Translations under genes and position numbers: made by a program
In this document: in pieces, positions 16,811 to 25,175 of the stretch
Layout: each line of letters opens with the position of its first letter
How positions within the stretch are numbered: the first letter of the stretch is position 1
Notes under the pieces: model-generated
What the model saw: only the letters and a program-made list of their open reading frames with translations
Told to the model about the DNA's origin: nothing
Database searches by the model: none
DNA from: a virus
Strand: one strand, 5' to 3'
Length of the DNA stretch: 64,000 nucleotides
IMG/VR virus record: IMGVR_UViG_3300007072_000007
Location: 1 to 64,000 of that record

Positions 16811-17443
16811 ATGCCGATTAGCGACCTGACTGCGTTGGGGTATCTCAAGCAGCATGAGCCTCAGCGCCAGAACAATGTTGTCCTGCACATCGTCAATCCC
16901 CCGGCCCCTGCGGGCGTTCCGTCGTCGGGGACGGCCGACGACGTTCTGGTGCTGGCGCTTGAGTCGTTTCCCATCCCGAAGCGCAGCATCAATCCCATCG
17001 AAATCGGCCACTTCAACGGGCGTGTGAAGTACGCGGGTCGGCCGACCTACGACCCGCTTCAGATTGTTTACAAAGACCTCGTTACCGCCGAGACATACCT
17101 GATTCTGGCCGAGTGGTGGAAGGCGGTGCATCGGGACACCGATTTCGGCGACGGCGCGACTCCGGGGCGCATCGGGTTCAAGTGGCGGGCTGACGGGACG
17201 GGCTACGCCCGGAACGGGTACGTCCTGCTGTATCCCCCGACCGGCGACGACGGAGCGGGGGGCGACACGCTGACCCGCCAGTGGAACATCGAGGGGATGT
17301 GGCCATCGACGTTCGATCCCGGCGAGGCGGACATGAACGGCGAGGACTACATCCGCGTCAACGTAACCTTCGAGTGCGACCGCGTGTACCCCGTGGACAT
17401 CAGGACCAGCGGGCCGACCGCGCCGGAGGACTTCCAGGGCTAG
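16811..17443 (+). CDS. tail tube protein, T4 gp19-like
   Basis: The 210-aa protein starts behind GAGGAGTCAAACCC. It has the gp19-type layout: beta strands, a DPLQIVYKDL segment, a central helix (TAETYLILAEWWKAVH), RQWNIEGMWPSTFD, and a final pair of strands ending EADMNGEDYIRVNVTFECD, as in gp19 (charged residue, E-I-x-V-x-F-x-x-D). Its own promoter-like element and strong ribosome site suit a major tail component. It is followed by two palindromes and the tail chaperone gene. Confidence 0.7.
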   Translation: MPISDLTALGYLKQHEPQRQNNVVLHIVNPPAPAGVPSSGTADDVLVLALESFPIPKRSINPIEIGHFNGRVKYAGRPTYDPLQIVYKDLVTAETYLILAEWWKAVHRDTDFGDGATPGRIGFKWRADGTGYARNGYVLLYPPTGDDGAGGDTLTRQWNIEGMWPSTFDPGEADMNGEDYIRVNVTFECDRVYPVDIRTSGPTAPEDFQG

Positions 17444-17452
17444 GGCAGGGGT

Positions 17453-17469
17453 ATTTACGCTGCGTAAAT
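17453..17469. repeat. 17-bp palindrome, perfect copy
   Basis: ATTTACGCTGCGTAAAT, 9 bases after the tube gene, the first of a pair 27 bases apart. The spacing is almost the same as at 8329/8357. Confidence 0.9.
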
Positions 17470-17479
17470 GCCCCTTCCG

Positions 17480-17496
17480 ATTTACGCTGCGTAAAT
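17480..17496. repeat. 17-bp palindrome, perfect copy
   Basis: ATTTACGCTGCGTAAAT, second of the pair between the tube gene and the chaperone gene. Confidence 0.9.
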
Positions 17497-17513
17497 GCCG
17501 ACTTGCCCATAAC

Positions 17514-17532
17514 CCCCCGCCAGAGGCGGGGG
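17514..17532 (+). promoter_or_regulatory. GC hairpin ahead of the tail-chaperone ribosome site
   Basis: CCCCCGCC, loop AGA, GGCGGGGG form an 8-bp stem ending right before AAGGACGAAC and the ATG at 17543. There is no T-run, so it is not a classic terminator. It may lower expression of the chaperone relative to the tube or block upstream read-through. Confidence 0.5.
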
Positions 17533-17542
17533 AAGGACGAAC

Positions 17543-18388
17543 ATGACCGCTTCATCGACGCCTTCGCCTACGGCGTGGGCCACCTTCAGGTTGCCGTCGT
17601 TGGGCTACTTCTACGACGGCAAACTTCCCAACGGAGAGATCGGCGTTCGGAAGATGACGGCGCGGGAGGAGTCCATCCTGCAAACGCAGGGTTTGGACGG
17701 GACCGACCGTATCAACATGATTGTCGCCAACTGCATCCGCCTGCCCGACGACTTCGAGTACGTCCTTCCGGGGACCGACCGGAAGGTGAAGGGTGTGGAT
17801 GCGCTGCTGACGACCGACAAACTCGCCGCCCTGCTGTTCCAGCGCACCTTCACCTTCGGACCCAACTACACCTACACGTTTCGTTGTCAGGCATGTCGGG
17901 CGAACAACCGCGCGACCTGCAACATCATCGAGGACTTCGATTACGTCAGCCCGGAAACGCTGCTCTTGCAGGCCGAGCGGGACGGCGTAGCCCTGACGCT
18001 GGAGGAGCCGTTCGAGGTCAGGTTGCTGGACGCGGGGCTGACGGTCCGATGCCGCCTGTTGCGGGGCGTGGACGAGCGGGAGATTTTCCGCAGGGCGAAC
18101 AAGGCGAAACTGACCAATCTGGACCCCACCGACCCGTCCTACATCGCGCGATTGTCGGCACAGATTGTCGATGTGGAAGGAATGGACTGGCCCCGACTGG
18201 ACGCCATGCGGAAAGAGATGTGGTTGCGCAGCATCACGGCGGCGGACAGCGCCCGCATCCGCATCGAAACCGAGCGGAGGCAGACCGCGCTCGATACGGA
18301 CGTGTCGCCGTCGTGCCGCGCCTGCGGGGCGGTCAACGAGATGCCGTTGCAGTTCGACGTGGAGTTTTTTCTCCCGTCCCGTCTGTGA
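17543..18388 (+). CDS. tail assembly chaperone/baseplate hub protein, T4 gp26-like
   Basis: The 281-aa protein starts FRLPSLGYFYDGKLPNGEIG with KMTAREESIL and GTDRINMIVANCI, matching gp26-type baseplate hub proteins of T4-like phages. Two Cys pairs (CQACRANN near 115 and CRACGAVN near 260) form a probable zinc ribbon, and it ends QFDVEFFLPSRL. It lies between the tube and tape-measure genes, the position of lambda G. A T-run (GTTTTTTC, 18364-18371) near the stop allows slippage into the next frame (see 18372-18611), giving a G/GT-like pair. Confidence 0.75.
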   Translation: MTASSTPSPTAWATFRLPSLGYFYDGKLPNGEIGVRKMTAREESILQTQGLDGTDRINMIVANCIRLPDDFEYVLPGTDRKVKGVDALLTTDKLAALLFQRTFTFGPNYTYTFRCQACRANNRATCNIIEDFDYVSPETLLLQAERDGVALTLEEPFEVRLLDAGLTVRCRLLRGVDEREIFRRANKAKLTNLDPTDPSYIARLSAQIVDVEGMDWPRLDAMRKEMWLRSITAADSARIRIETERRQTALDTDVSPSCRACGAVNEMPLQFDVEFFLPSRL

Positions 18389-18611
18389 TGAGAAGACGCT
18401 GCGGGAGCATGTGTTCTTTCTTCTCTACTGCGGCAAGGGGGGTTACACGCAGGAGAGCATTGACCGGATGACGATGGACGAACTGCTGGCCCACGGAGAG
18501 CGGCTTCAGCAGCAGTTGCGGGAGGAGAAGGCGGCGCACGAGCGCGAGATGGCCCGCGTCAGGGCGAAGCAGTCGTCGCAGGCGGCGCGGGCGCGGTTCC
18601 GACGAAGGTAG
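18372..18611 (+). CDS. frameshift extension of the tail chaperone (GT-like product)
   Basis: This frame has no plausible ATG/GTG start near its beginning but encodes a sensible C-terminal domain: LREHVFFLLYCGKGGYTQES, a DRMTMDELLAHGERL helix and a charged coiled tail. The motif (hydrophobic, then G-x-GG-Y/F-T, then M-x-x-x-x-L) resembles gp26/gp51-type chaperone C-termini. It is reached from the 17543 frame by a +1 (or -2) shift on the T-run at 18365-18370. The joined product would span 17543-18611. Independent initiation at GTG 18411 cannot be excluded. Confidence 0.6.
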   Translation, partial: SRPVCDEKTLREHVFFLLYCGKGGYTQESIDRMTMDELLAHGERLQQQLREEKAAHEREMARVRAKQSSQAARARFRRR

Positions 18612-18617
18612 GCGGTT

Positions 18618-19256
18618 ATGAGCATCGCTGGCTTGGCTTACGGAACTGATGGAGGGGGACTTCTGGCCGCCCGCCTGACCCCCTTCGAGTTCTACCGTCA
18701 GAACCTCGTCTTTTTCGAGATAGACCAGTTCGATACCGACGTGCCGGACAGGAAGCCGCTGTCGTTCTTTGTCGAAAGCCTGTCGCTGCCCTCGCTGGGC
18801 GTCAACGTCCGCGAACTTTTCTGGGGGAACCAGCCTCATCGGGTCGCCGGCGCGCCGGCGCAGCGCGACCCGATTTCAATGACGCTGGTGGACTTCTTCT
18901 CGATAGCGCAGGATTCCGACTACTACTGGCAGGGACAACTCGCGGCGAAGGTCCATACGCTGGATGCGCTGTCCCTGATTCTCGACTGGCACGCGCTGGT
19001 TTATGACCGCATGACGGGCAACTTCGGTTATCCGAGAGATTATTTCCGCAACGCGACGATTCATTGGCTCCAGCATCAGGGATACGGCAATCCCGAAGTG
19101 GACTTCTCCGCTCCTGAAGTGCGCAGCCTCCCGCTCTACGACGTGTTTCCGTCTCGAATCGAAATGGGCGAGGCGGACATGAACTCGGACGGCGAACCGA
19201 TACGCCTGACGGTTACGCTGGAATACAGCGAGATGGGCGAGTTGATCACGGGGTGA
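18618..19256 (+). CDS. second gp19-like tail tube or tube-associated protein
   Basis: The 212-aa protein shares with the tube protein the final motif GEADMNSDGEPIRLTVTLEY and a matching central organisation (helix LDALSLILDWHALV, then GNFGYPRDYFRN). It starts FEFYRQNLVFFEIDQFDTD. Two gp19-fold proteins in one tail operon suggest one main tube subunit and one specialised subunit, for example at the baseplate end as in T4 gp48/gp54 or gp27-like joints. It abuts the tape-measure gene. Confidence 0.55.
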   Translation: MSIAGLAYGTDGGGLLAARLTPFEFYRQNLVFFEIDQFDTDVPDRKPLSFFVESLSLPSLGVNVRELFWGNQPHRVAGAPAQRDPISMTLVDFFSIAQDSDYYWQGQLAAKVHTLDALSLILDWHALVYDRMTGNFGYPRDYFRNATIHWLQHQGYGNPEVDFSAPEVRSLPLYDVFPSRIEMGEADMNSDGEPIRLTVTLEYSEMGELITG

Positions 19257-19259
19257 GCC

Positions 19260-22200
19260 TTGAGCGACTTCGCCGCCAACGCCATCGGGTTCTACCTCGA
19301 AGTCGAGGACCGTCTGACTCCCAAGTTGCGGGCGGCGGCGAGGGAGTACCGCTCCTTCACGAAACTCCTCGACCGGCTGAACACGTCTGCCTTCCGCGCG
19401 GCAAGCAAAGGTCTGGCGCAACTGGCGAAACTGGCGGACTCCTTCGAGAACATGCCCAGGCGGGCCGTCGCCGCCTACCGCGACGTGCGCAAGGCTCTCC
19501 AGAAGGAGATGAAGCCGCTCAAGCAGGAGATCGAGGTGTCGGTCGCCGGGGCCAAAGGCGGGCGGGGGGGTCTTGCCAGAGCGATTTCCGAAGTGCTGGC
19601 GAAAGCGGTCCTGCGGCTCTCCCCAGCCGCGCCGTCCCGAAAGTCGCCCCTGTTCAAGTCCGGCTCCCCGCGACGAGCCTACCGAGGCGAGGTCCAGCCT
19701 CCTGACTACACGGGGCGCATCAGGGGGCTTCCGCGCTTCGCCGAAGGCGGCGTCGTTGGCGGGGCCGACGCGGGGGAGGACAGGATTCTCGCCTACCTGA
19801 CGAAGGGCGAAATGGTCCTGACTGAGAAGATGCAGGAGGGGCTGAAGGCCATTGTCGGCGCAATCGGCAATACGGTGAACCTGCGCGGCTCCGGCGGCGG
19901 TTTCCTCGCAGGCGGCTCCAGCGAGATTGTGCAGGCGATGACGGACTTCGAGAACGTGGTCCGCGCTCTACCGAAGATGGAAAAGGCCGCCGCAGAAATG
20001 CGGATTCCGTTGCAGGACTTCGAGGACTTCGGAGTCGCGGTCGGAGTCGTAGAGCAGGCCGTCAAGACGCTGACGAATCGGATGGTCGTCATGGACACCG
20101 CGAGCCGGAAGAAGATGCTGCCGACGCTCAAGGCGATGACGAAGCAGTTGGACCGCATGAAGGGAGTCATGGAAGGTCGGAAGGGTCTGGAGGCTATTTT
20201 CGCTCGCTTCATGCGGTTGCCGGCCATAGCCGCGGTAGCAAACCTGCTCGGCAAGGCCCAGGAGGGCGTCAGTGCGATCATGGGGGTTGTTACATCGGGG
20301 ATGCAGTTGCCGGGGGCTGAGGAAATCGGCAGTTTCATCGACAACCTGAACCGCCTACCCCGCACAATCAGGATGACCCGCGACGAACTGACCGGGTTGA
20401 AGCAGGCGGGCGCTGCGATGGCGAAGGACTTGGGCGTCCCGCTCGACATCGTGGGTGAGGCGTTCGAGTCGTTGAGCCAGGCGGGCGTCAAGGACGTGGA
20501 ACTGATGAAGCGGCTGGCGGGCGCGGTGTCCCTGCTGACCACCACGACCACCGCCTCCGGCGACGAGGTGGGGAAACTCGCCTACAAACTCGCCGCCGTC
20601 GGGAAACTGACCGAGCAGCAGATCGGCGACTTCTTCGGCATGGTCAGCGCGCTCTCGAAGCACAAGGACTTCTCCGGCGTCATCGACGCGAGCGCGATGA
20701 TTCAGGGGGCGCGGGAGTCGTTCGAGGAGATGGGGGCCGTCATCCAGGATATGACGGCGGACCAGCAGAAGGCCGTCATGGACAACCTCCTGTCGATGGG
20801 CGCGGCCATCTCGACCCAGTTCGCGGGTCAGGGGGACGAGTTTATGAAACTCGTTGCTACGATGGCTTCCGGCACGCAGGAGGGGATGCAGAAGGCGGCG
20901 ACGGTGCTGGGGATGACTTCGCAGGAGGTTGCCGAATCGCTCAAGACCGCAGACGGCACGCGCAGGGTGATGGACGCCCTGCTCGGCAGGCTGGCGAACG
21001 CGACCGACCCGATGCAGATGCGCGCTCTGGCCGAAGCCCTCGGCATCGAAGCGACCAACGAAGCCTTGGGCCGCCTCACGCGAAACGCGCAGAACATCCG
21101 CGATTCTCTGAGCACCGCCGGAGCAGCGGCCTACGGGATGGGAAAGGGTATTCAGGCGATGCAGGCGGACGTGGAGAACGTCCTGACGCCCTTCCAGAAG
21201 TTTATGAACGAGGTGATGAACCGAGCCGCCAACTTTCAGGTGTTTGGCGTCAGCGGCGCGGAAGCCCTCAACTTCCTCAAGGAGTTCAACATCACGGCGG
21301 CCTACTCCTCCGTCATGCTCGTCAAGGAGTTCGGCTCGGCCCTGCTGCAAGTCGGCATGTGGCTGGGGAATCTCGTCGTCAGCGGACTTCGTTGGGTCGG
21401 TGTGATGAAGAAGGTTTCGACCGTAGCCGGGGGTGTCGGCGCACCTGGGGTTGGGGGTGCGGGCGGCGGAATCGCGGGGGCGGTCACGCGGGTCGGCGAC
21501 GTGCTGAAGGGTGCGGTTACGGCTGTGTGGGACGCGCTGAAAACCGTCCTGACCGGCGTGTGGGATTTCGTCGTCAAACTCGCCAAGGGGTTCGGCGAGA
21601 TTCTAGGGTCCATCGGCAAGGGTGTCGGAGAAGCCCTACGCTGGATTCTGACGGGAATCGGGCAAGGGTTGAGCGCGCTTGCTCCGGGCCTCGTCGCTCT
21701 GACCCCGGCGATTCCCGTCATGCTCGTCCTGTCTGTCGCCGTCGTCGCTCTGGGAGCCGCCCTGCGTCTGGCCGCCCCAGCGTTCGAGATGCTCCGCGAC
21801 GTGATTATCTACGCGATGGACAGGGCGATGGAGACATTCTACGCGCTGATAAACCTGGACGTGGGAAAACTGCTCGCCGTCGGTCCAGCCATGATCGCCG
21901 TCGGGCTGGGTTTCTCGGCGCTCGGGTCCGGTATCCTCGTCGGTTCGGTGGCCCTCATGGCCGCCGCGCCGGGCCTGCTGGCGTTCGCCGCCGCGGTGAG
22001 CGCGATGCGCGGCATTTCCGGTTCCCAGTCGGGCGGATTCGGCGACGTGGTGACGCAACTCGCCAGGTCGTTCGACATCGACAGCCGCGTGCTGAAGCGG
22101 GCTACCGTGGCCGCGCTGGCGACGGCTCCGTTCATGGCATCGCTGGTCGTGGCGGGCGGCGCGATCACGGCGGCGGGTGTGCTGGCGACGCTGGCGGAAC

Positions 22201-22985
22201 TCGGAACGAGGATGAGCGAGTTGGTGGGGCTGGGCAACCCGCTGACCAACCTCGCCGCCTACTCCGGCCAGATGGTTTCCGCCGTCGTGTCGGTCGCGCA
22301 GGCGTTTGCGGGCATCGACGCCGCCCTGCTGGCCAGCGCGGTCGTGTCCTTCAGCGCCGTCGTGGACTTCCTGACGAAGTACGCCGAAGTGGCGGAGCGG
22401 TTCGACAGCGTGACCGGCTCGGCTTTATCGCGCGCGGTCGATGCGGTCGGGTCGTGGGTCGGCGGAGACCAGATCAAGGATTGGCTCGCCGGCGCGTTCG
22501 GGCTGTCCGACGCCATCGGTCGCATCGCCTACTCGTTCAGCCAGTTGCGTCTGGAAGGAAACGCTCCGATGCAGCAGGCCCGCGATTTCTTCGAGGGGTA
22601 TATCCGCATGGCGGAGACGGCGCAGACGGCCATGTGGGTCGCCGGGGAGCGCCTCAAGCCCCAGTGGATTGAGGGATTCGTCGCTACGTCGCTCACGCTC
22701 GCGGCCGGACTCGGAAAGGCCGCCGAAGCGTTCGGGGAAACCGCGAAGAACGTCCGGCAGAAACTAGCCGTCCAGCCGATGACATCCGCCGAGATTGCGA
22801 CGCTGGTTTCCGTTCGGATCGAAGGGATGGTCAGTAGCGAGGACGAAGGGACGCACGAGCGTCTGGACCGTCTCATTGAGGTCATGCAGGGGCTTTCGGA
22901 AAAGTCTCCGGTCGCGTCCGCAGCGCGCCGCCCTGCGGTCCCCATTCCCGTCGGGGACGACGTGGCCGGGCTAGCGCGAGGTTGA
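19260..22985 (+). CDS. tape measure protein
   Basis: The 1241-aa protein is the longest in the window and follows the chaperone pair, the standard position. It starts at TTG 19260, overlapping the preceding operon end. It is long, helical and Ala/Gly-rich, with a core domain (LKQAGAAMAKDLGVPLDIVG, then SLLTTTTTASGDEVGKLAYK) typical of phage minor tail/tape-measure families, and hydrophobic segments around 690-900 that may insert into the host membrane. It would span the tail tube. At about 1.5 angstrom per residue a tail near 185 nm is expected. Confidence 0.85.
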   Translation: MSDFAANAIGFYLEVEDRLTPKLRAAAREYRSFTKLLDRLNTSAFRAASKGLAQLAKLADSFENMPRRAVAAYRDVRKALQKEMKPLKQEIEVSVAGAKGGRGGLARAISEVLAKAVLRLSPAAPSRKSPLFKSGSPRRAYRGEVQPPDYTGRIRGLPRFAEGGVVGGADAGEDRILAYLTKGEMVLTEKMQEGLKAIVGAIGNTVNLRGSGGGFLAGGSSEIVQAMTDFENVVRALPKMEKAAAEMRIPLQDFEDFGVAVGVVEQAVKTLTNRMVVMDTASRKKMLPTLKAMTKQLDRMKGVMEGRKGLEAIFARFMRLPAIAAVANLLGKAQEGVSAIMGVVTSGMQLPGAEEIGSFIDNLNRLPRTIRMTRDELTGLKQAGAAMAKDLGVPLDIVGEAFESLSQAGVKDVELMKRLAGAVSLLTTTTTASGDEVGKLAYKLAAVGKLTEQQIGDFFGMVSALSKHKDFSGVIDASAMIQGARESFEEMGAVIQDMTADQQKAVMDNLLSMGAAISTQFAGQGDEFMKLVATMASGTQEGMQKAATVLGMTSQEVAESLKTADGTRRVMDALLGRLANATDPMQMRALAEALGIEATNEALGRLTRNAQNIRDSLSTAGAAAYGMGKGIQAMQADVENVLTPFQKFMNEVMNRAANFQVFGVSGAEALNFLKEFNITAAYSSVMLVKEFGSALLQVGMWLGNLVVSGLRWVGVMKKVSTVAGGVGAPGVGGAGGGIAGAVTRVGDVLKGAVTAVWDALKTVLTGVWDFVVKLAKGFGEILGSIGKGVGEALRWILTGIGQGLSALAPGLVALTPAIPVMLVLSVAVVALGAALRLAAPAFEMLRDVIIYAMDRAMETFYALINLDVGKLLAVGPAMIAVGLGFSALGSGILVGSVALMAAAPGLLAFAAAVSAMRGISGSQSGGFGDVVTQLARSFDIDSRVLKRATVAALATAPFMASLVVAGGAITAAGVLATLAELGTRMSELVGLGNPLTNLAAYSGQMVSAVVSVAQAFAGIDAALLASAVVSFSAVVDFLTKYAEVAERFDSVTGSALSRAVDAVGSWVGGDQIKDWLAGAFGLSDAIGRIAYSFSQLRLEGNAPMQQARDFFEGYIRMAETAQTAMWVAGERLKPQWIEGFVATSLTLAAGLGKAAEAFGETAKNVRQKLAVQPMTSAEIATLVSVRIEGMVSSEDEGTHERLDRLIEVMQGLSEKSPVASAARRPAVPIPVGDDVAGLARG

Positions 22986-22986
22986 T

Positions 22987-23808
22987 ATGCCTGCCGGAGA
23001 AACGCCGTATCCGAACACCGACTACATGGATGTTCGCATCGTCCTCGACCCGTTCTGGCTGGCGAAAACGTACAGTGCGCACACCTATCAATCGCTCTGG
23101 GAAAACAGGTTCGGGGACGATTTCGGAGTCAGCGGATTCAGCCGGTTTCCGAACTCCATGAACACGTATAACTCATCCGACAACGCCATCCCGGTCGAGT
23201 TCATCGCTACCTACTGCAACATCACGGAAGAAGGGTTCGAGGAGCAGCAGGGCGTCGCGTATTCGCCAACGGATGTGGCGGGTCGGGAGGAGGCGTATCA
23301 GACCTACCAATCCGGCGAGAACCGACAGGTCTCGCTCACGTTCAAGTTTCAGGCGTTGGCGAAAGACCCGCTCGGTCCGCGCGACGAAGAGGCGGCGTCG
23401 CTCGGCGAGGACGTGCAATCGCCGTTTCAAGTCATGTTCTGGGCGCGGTGGCTTGGGCTTCTCAAGGAGAGGGTTTACTACCAGACGGAGGGAACCTATT
23501 TCACGTTCGGTCCCCCGCCTGTGCTGCTGAAAATCGGGTCTCTGCTGGTCATGCGGGCCGTCTGTACGGGGGCTGATATCACATGGCAACCCCCGTTCGA
23601 GTTGCCCTACATGCTTCCGCATGGGGCGGACGTGGCCTGCACGTTCGTTTCCGTGATGGCTCCGCCGCCATACGGAACCCCGGAAGACCCCGATACTTAT
23701 GTGCCGGAGTATCGTCTGCATCCGACGGTAGCGAACCTCCTGCAAGGAGTGCCCCGGTACAACCAGCGCGTGCAGTTCTTCGGCGGATTCGGCTGGAGGA
23801 GCGCGTGA
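22987..23808 (+). CDS. putative distal tail/tube-initiator protein (gp48/gp54-like)
   Basis: The 273-aa protein follows the tape-measure gene by one base. It is beta-rich, with FSRFPNSMNTYNSSDNAIPV near 50, a VSLTFKFQALAKDP strand, and a C-terminal half (PPPVLLKIGSLLVMRAVCTG, then DITWQPPFE) that resembles baseplate-tube junction proteins of T4-like phages, in which a P-P-x-V-L-V-K-I-G segment precedes an x-V-x-W-x-P-P-F segment. It probably starts tube polymerisation on the hub. Family assignment is tentative. Confidence 0.5.
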   Translation: MPAGETPYPNTDYMDVRIVLDPFWLAKTYSAHTYQSLWENRFGDDFGVSGFSRFPNSMNTYNSSDNAIPVEFIATYCNITEEGFEEQQGVAYSPTDVAGREEAYQTYQSGENRQVSLTFKFQALAKDPLGPRDEEAASLGEDVQSPFQVMFWARWLGLLKERVYYQTEGTYFTFGPPPVLLKIGSLLVMRAVCTGADITWQPPFELPYMLPHGADVACTFVSVMAPPPYGTPEDPDTYVPEYRLHPTVANLLQGVPRYNQRVQFFGGFGWRSA

Positions 23809-25175
23809 ACGCCTATCGGACGAGAAGGAAGGACGGGTTTGCGCCTGTCTTCTTCAGCGGTTACATCGCGGGGCCGGACGGGGCGGTGCTGTTTCATCTC
23901 CAGACCGAGCATTTCGTCAGCCTGTCCGTCAGCACGACGGGAAAGTCGGCGTGGACGGGGACGCTCTCGCTGGTGGACCGCTACGGTGTCGGCATGTCCA
24001 GGGCCGTTTACACGCCGGGGCAGTGTACCGTGGTGATGAGATGGAGGTTCGACGATCCGTGGAGCGACGATGATACCGACGCCCTGACCTACAAGGGTCT
24101 CATCGCCAGGCCGTCTCTCAGGTTTACGGCGGAAGGCATCACCGCCGACCTGGAACTGGTCGGTATCGAATCGGTCGATGCCCGTCTTGGCGCGGAGAGC
24201 GTACCCCGCGAGTTCGCGGGCAAGTCCGCCTCGGAAGTGGTCGAGGCCATCTGTACCGCGATGAGTTCGCTGCGCCCCGGAACCTTCTGGCATGAACCCG
24301 TCATTCAGGAGTCGGACGACTACCCGACCGACTGGGTGATTCCGTCAGGGCAGAGCCATTGGGATTTCATCAACTCGACGCTGTTGGAGTCGGCGTGCAA
24401 GGCGATGTTTCCGCCCGGCGAATCCGACCGCTGCGTGGGGTTCGACCCGTTCGTTTGCTACGTGGACCCCCGTCAGAACCGACTGCATTTCCACACCGCG
24501 AAGTATGACCCGGAATCGGGGTCCGATACGAGTTACCGCATGGAAACCGGCGAGTACGTCGTCTATGCCGACGGGGCCGGAGACGTGATTTCTTTCGACC
24601 CCGAAGATGCGGCAGTTCAGGCACTTCTGGCGGGGGGATTGAGTTATCGCGGAACTGGCGTGAACTCCGACGACGGGCGGCCGGTGGATTTGGCGTATTA
24701 CGCTACGGCAGGGGTCGAACGCAACCCCACGACGTTCGACGGGGCTGGAGTGCGCACGTCCCACGAGGAGGCGGTTCACGCCATCGACTACACCAAGCAG
24801 ACCGCAAACGCCAAGCCGGTCGCCGGGCGGACGGAACAGCACGTTCTCGGTGCGGCGCGCGCCGAGGGCGGCGCGGCGACGATGGGGCTGCTGAAGGCCG
24901 ACCTGACGGTGAAGGGAACGCACGACCATTCGTTCTTCGACATCATCTACGTTCGGTACTTCGACCACACGGGAGCAAAGAACTATCTGTCCGGGTTCTA
25001 CTCCATCGTCGGAATCGAGCATGAGGTGAGCGGAAACGGCTGGACGACGAGACTTTCGCTGGTCCGGTCGGGGTTCCGGCGGACGACGGGGGCGACGCAG
25101 CAGGTCGGTTCGACCCCAGGCGGGGCAGGAAGTGCCGAGTTCTACGCTTACGAGCCTGGGGATCAGGAATCCTGA
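23805..25175 (+). CDS. baseplate hub protein (gp27/gpD-like)
   Basis: The frame opens earlier, but GTG 23805 overlaps the previous stop and gives 456 aa. Beta-barrel-type strands (FHLQTEHFVSLSVSTTGKSA, GTLSLVDRYG) and an ASEVVEAICTAM helix are followed by a C-terminal KGTHDHSFFDIIYVRYFD domain ending IVGIEHEVSGNGWTTRLSLV, the usual end of late-control protein D and gp27-family hubs, which test a ring of OB-like domains. It directly precedes the gp5/VgrG-like gene, the expected partner. Confidence 0.65.
   Translation: MNAYRTRRKDGFAPVFFSGYIAGPDGAVLFHLQTEHFVSLSVSTTGKSAWTGTLSLVDRYGVGMSRAVYTPGQCTVVMRWRFDDPWSDDDTDALTYKGLIARPSLRFTAEGITADLELVGIESVDARLGAESVPREFAGKSASEVVEAICTAMSSLRPGTFWHEPVIQESDDYPTDWVIPSGQSHWDFINSTLLESACKAMFPPGESDRCVGFDPFVCYVDPRQNRLHFHTAKYDPESGSDTSYRMETGEYVVYADGAGDVISFDPEDAAVQALLAGGLSYRGTGVNSDDGRPVDLAYYATAGVERNPTTFDGAGVRTSHEEAVHAIDYTKQTANAKPVAGRTEQHVLGAARAEGGAATMGLLKADLTVKGTHDHSFFDIIYVRYFDHTGAKNYLSGFYSIVGIEHEVSGNGWTTRLSLVRSGFRRTTGATQQVGSTPGGAGSAEFYAYEPGDQES

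Noticed and set aside
17281-18471. 396-aa + frame across the gp26-like gene
   Set aside because: Arg/Gly/His-rich out-of-frame shadow; the gp26-like frame has recognisable motifs.
18388-18471. ATG at 18388 as the start of a small gene
   Set aside because: It gives a 27-aa Arg/Thr peptide in a third frame, not the chaperone-like frame, and lacks a ribosome site.
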